Assembly: GCA_017305815.1 (NCBI GenBank)
Contig: JAFKJZ010000165.1
Coordinates: 1 to 18,023, forward strand
Length of the DNA: 18,023 bases
Reading direction: 5' to 3'
DNA from: Hyphomicrobiales bacterium
GTDB lineage: Bacteria > Pseudomonadota > Alphaproteobacteria > Rhizobiales > Kaistiaceae
Part shown: positions 15,145-18,023 of the stretch, one piece after another
Position numbering within the stretch: the stretch's first letter is position 1
Layout of the letters: each line of letters begins with the position of its first letter
Notes under the pieces: generated by a model
What the model was told of the DNA's origin: nothing
Seen by the model: the letters and a program-made list of their open reading frames with translations, nothing else
Databases searched by the model: none
Made by a program: the position numbers and the translations under genes

Positions 15145-17176
15145 GCTCGCCCACCCCCTCGAGCGTCGATTGATAGAGGTCGAAGTCGAAATTGCGCAGA
15201 TGCGTCCGCAGCGCCGCGACCAGCGGCTGGTTGCCGCTTTCCGCCGCCAGTTCGTCGAGCTTCGCCTCGATGCCGCGGACATAGCCGATCTGGCCGAGGT
15301 CGAGAAGCTCGCGCACATGCTCGGCGCCGGGGTTCTTCAGCGGCGCGGAAGGCTCGGCCGGCGGCGGCGCGTTCGGCTCGTCGTTCCAGTCGAGCTCGAG
15401 CAGCGCCTGGATGCGGTCGAGCAGCTGCCGCATGTCGAACGGCTTCGGCAGCGCCGCGTCGTGGGCGGCGTCCTCGGCCGGCTCCGGCTGCATTTCGCCG
15501 AGGCTCGCAGACAGCATGACGATCGGCGCCGCATGGCCGCCTTCGCGCAGGCGCCGCGCCAGTTCGAAGCCGGTCATGCCGGGCATGGAGATGTCGAGCA
15601 GGAAGAGGTCTGGACGGATGTCGGTGGTCAGCGCCAGGCATGCCGTGCCGTCCGGCACGGCGAGCACGACGAAGCCGAGCGGCTCCAGGATCTGGCGCAC
15701 CAGCTCGCGATGGTCCTGGTCGTCGTCGGCGACGAGGATGGTGCGCCGCGCTCCCTGGTAGCCGAAGATGCGCCGCGCGGGCGGCGGCGGCGCCGGCCGC
15801 TCGATCGCCGCCAACATCACGCGCACCTCGAAGGTGCTGCCGACGCCCGGCGTGCTGCGCAGGCGGATGTCGCCGCCCATCAGCTGCGCCAGCATCTTGG
15901 TGATGGTCAGCCCGAGGCCGGTGCCCGGCACGGCGTTTACCTGCGGCCCGGCGCCCCGCTCGAAAGGCTCGAAGATGCGCTCGACATCCTCGGCCGCGAT
16001 GCCGGGCCCGGTGTCCTCGACCCAGAGCGTGGCGATCTGGCTTCGATAGCCTACGCGCAGCGTCACGCCGCCGCGCTCGGTGAATTTTATGGCGTTGGAG
16101 AGCAGATTGACGAGGATCTGGCGCAGTCGCTTCTCGTCGGTCGCCACCATCTCGGGCAGCTTATCCGGCCGCTCGAAGCGGAACGCCAGCCCCTTTGCCT
16201 CGGCCTGGAAACGGAACATCTCCACCACCTGGTCGAGGAAATCGCCGAGCCGGATCTCGTTGCGCTGCAACCGCAGCCGGCCCGTCTCGATGCGCGAGAT
16301 TTCCAGCAGGCCGTCGATCAGGCCGGAGAGATGCTCGGCGCTGCGGCGGATGACGCTGATATTGTTCTGTCGCGCCGGGGGAATGCTATCGTCGCGCTCG
16401 AGGATCTGCGCATAGCCGAATACGGCATTGAGCGGCGTGCGCAATTCGTGGCTCAAGCCGACGAGATAGCGGCTCTTGGCCTGGTTGGCGGATTCGGCCG
16501 CCTCCTTGGCGCGCTGCAGTTCGGCGTCGGTCTTCCGGTGCGCCTCGATTTCGCGGAGCAGCAGCGTCGTCTGTCGCGCCGATTCCTCCTGCGCCACGTG
16601 CCGGCTCTCATTCGCCAGCACCAGGAACCAGGCGGCGATGCCGGAAACGATGAGAAGGATGAAGAAGGCCGCCCAGAGCGTCTGGCGGATGACGTCGCCA
16701 TGCGGCCCGCCATAGGCCGTCGCCTGCACGTGGATCAGCAGCAGCACCAGGCTGATCACCGCCATGAACAGGGTCAGGATCCCCGCATATTGCACGATGC
16801 GCGGGCTGATCCGCGCGGCGATCCCCGCCGGCAGCAGGGTCGAGGCGGCCTCGCTCACCTGCGCCTGCAGTCGCGCGTGCGGCTTGCAGAGGTCGTGGCA
16901 GCGGGCGTCGAGCGAGCAGCAGAGCGAACAGATCGGGCCGGAATAGGCCGGGCAATAGGCGCTGTCCTCCGGCTCGAAATAATGCTCGCAGACCGTGCAC
17001 TGGATCTCCTTCATCTGGTGCCAGTGGGCGCGCGGCTTGCGGGCGAGATAGTAGCGCCCGCCGGTCGCCCAGGCGATGGCGGGAGCGGCGACGAGCGCGA
17101 CGCCGAGCGCAATGAAGGGGGCGAAGGCCCTGGCGATCTCTCCGAACAGGCCGACGGCGCCGATCAGTCCCAGCAT
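15137..17176 (-). CDS. Hybrid sensor histidine kinase (kinase half of a permease-kinase fusion)
   Basis: 679 residues from the ATG at 17176. This is not a convincing natural start: no ribosome binding site precedes it, and residues 1-40 (LGLIGAVGLFGE onward) read as the continuation of the upstream permease. Next comes a Cys-rich segment (Cys60, 63, 75, 83, 86, 87, 93, 97), then two membrane helices (about 118-140 and 160-182), a coiled coil, the phosphorylated His243 (GLSHELRTPLNAVFGY), the ATPase domain with NLLSNAIKF, EDTGPGIA and GTGLGLTI, and a receiver domain with Asp528 (LLDISMPG). It should autophosphorylate and pass phosphate to its own receiver and to the LuxR regulator it overlaps by 8 bases. 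In related proteins the whole is one polypeptide; here a frame break at about 17177 separates the halves. Confidence 0.85.
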
Positions 17177-18023
17177 GGTCGAAGGCGAACCAGTCGGCCA
17201 TCGAGCCGACGCCAACCGGGTTGATGTCGTAGAGATGGGCGCGCTTGAACTCGATGCCGGGCGGCGACAGGCCGAGCGGCTTGTTGATGGCGAGGTCGGC
17301 GACGATGGTGCCGAGCCAGGCGACGGCGACGACGGAGAACAGCCCCAGCGTCTGCTCCAGCGCCTTGTAGATACCGAGCTCCATCAGGAGCAGCGCGATC
17401 GCCACGTTGAAGACGAGCCAGACGACGCGGCCGGGGTGGCTGTGGGTCAGGCGCGAGAAGAAGTTCGACCAGGCGAGTGAGCCCGCATAGGCGTTCATCA
17501 CGTTGATCTTCAGCTGCGAGACGACGACGAAGGCGGCGGTGAGGAACAGAGCCGCGTCCTGCCAGGGCAGCACGTAGCCGAAGGCGACGACATACATCCG
17601 CGCCGGCTCGGCCGCATGCTCGGCCGGCACGCCGTGGCGCAGCGCCAGCACGGCGAGGAACGAGCCGAACAGCAGCTTCGGCGCGCCGACGAGGATCCAG
17701 CCGGCGCCGGCGAGGAGCGTCGCGACGCGGCAGCGCTTGCCCTCGAGCCCCGCCGCCGGCGGGAAGGGCAATATGTCGACCCGCCCGCCGATCTGCGGCA
17801 TCAGGCCGAGGATGACCGAGCTGGCCGCGCCGAGCGAGACGAGGTCGAGGCCGTGATGGCCGGGCGCCGGCGCCAGGCCCTCGAAGGCGAACCAGTCGGC
17901 CATCGAGCCGACGCCAACCGGGTTGATGTCGTAGAGATGGGCGCGCTTGAACTCGATGCCGGGCGGCGACAGGCCGAGCGGCTTGTTGATGGCGAGGTCG
18001 GCGACGATGGTGCCGAGCCAGGC
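17177..18023 (-). CDS. NCS1-like permease module, partial, duplicated and frame-broken
   Basis: The frame is open from the window end (5' part missing). It shows membrane segments and motifs of an NCS1 (purine/cytosine permease-like) transporter: QLKINVMNAYAGSLAWSNFF, then a segment ending IVADLAINKPLGL, then IEFKRAHLYDINPVGVG. This module is normally fused to the N-terminus of the kinase downstream and may serve as a substrate sensor or transporter. Here the block from INKPLGL to ADWFAF occurs twice, at 17179-17321 and 17881-18023. After the downstream copy the frame runs past the kinase frame by one base and ends at a stop at 16608, reading nonsense beyond 17177. Either the gene is inactivated by a tandem duplication, or this is an assembly error near the edge of the sequence. 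Confidence 0.6.
17179..18023. repeat. 702-base tandem duplication (second unit incomplete)
   Basis: 17179-17321 and 17881-18023 are identical over all 143 bases visible, offset by exactly 702 bases (234 codons). One complete unit is 17179-17880; the other runs past the window end. The offset keeps the permease frame between units. The identity means the event is recent or artefactual. Confidence 0.9.

Overview
The window is strongly G+C-rich chromosomal DNA. It most resembles an alphaproteobacterium of the Hyphomicrobiales (Rhizobiales). The reasons are the gene families (an alpha-2-macroglobulin/PBP1C pair, and a permease fused to a hybrid kinase with a Cys-rich linker), the short palindromic repeats that read as SPPPLAGEG or MDPGSSPG when translated, and the codon use. 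The genus cannot be named from sequence alone.

Layout. 1-149: palindromic repeat. 150-890 (-): exported polysaccharide-deacetylase-like protein with an altered metal motif. 891-1322: divergent intergenic region. 1323-1718 (+): single-domain response regulator. 1845-2384 (+): MgtC/SapB membrane protein. 2379-5567: an accessory islet wedged between the convergent stop codons of the MgtC gene and the DUF1345 gene. The islet holds a decayed trbI fragment of a conjugation system, a secreted arylsulfatase and a decayed IS5-family transposase fragment, and has GTCTAGG at both edges. 5563-14064 (-): a three-gene run of alpha-2-macroglobulin, penicillin-binding protein 1C and a DUF1345 membrane protein. 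The last of these lacks an ATG/GTG/TTG start and seems to begin at ATT. 14221-17176 (-): a hybrid histidine kinase and a LuxR-type response regulator overlapping by 8 bases. 17177-18023 (-): the end of an NCS1-like permease module that should be fused to the kinase. Here it contains a 702-base exact tandem repeat and is out of frame with the kinase.

How the genes work together. Alpha-2-macroglobulin traps proteases in the periplasm and PBP1C repairs peptidoglycan, a known pairing thought to defend the envelope. The kinase/LuxR pair lies upstream on the same strand. A perfect CRP-type palindrome sits between the LuxR gene and the macroglobulin gene, so the envelope operon may be under CRP-family control (inference).

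Most worth checking: the tandem repeat and frame break at 17179-18023, the islet junctions, the ATT start, and the repeat-derived peptide in PBP1C. No CRISPR array, tRNA, rRNA or recognisable defence system was found. Nothing here is clearly a wholly new system.
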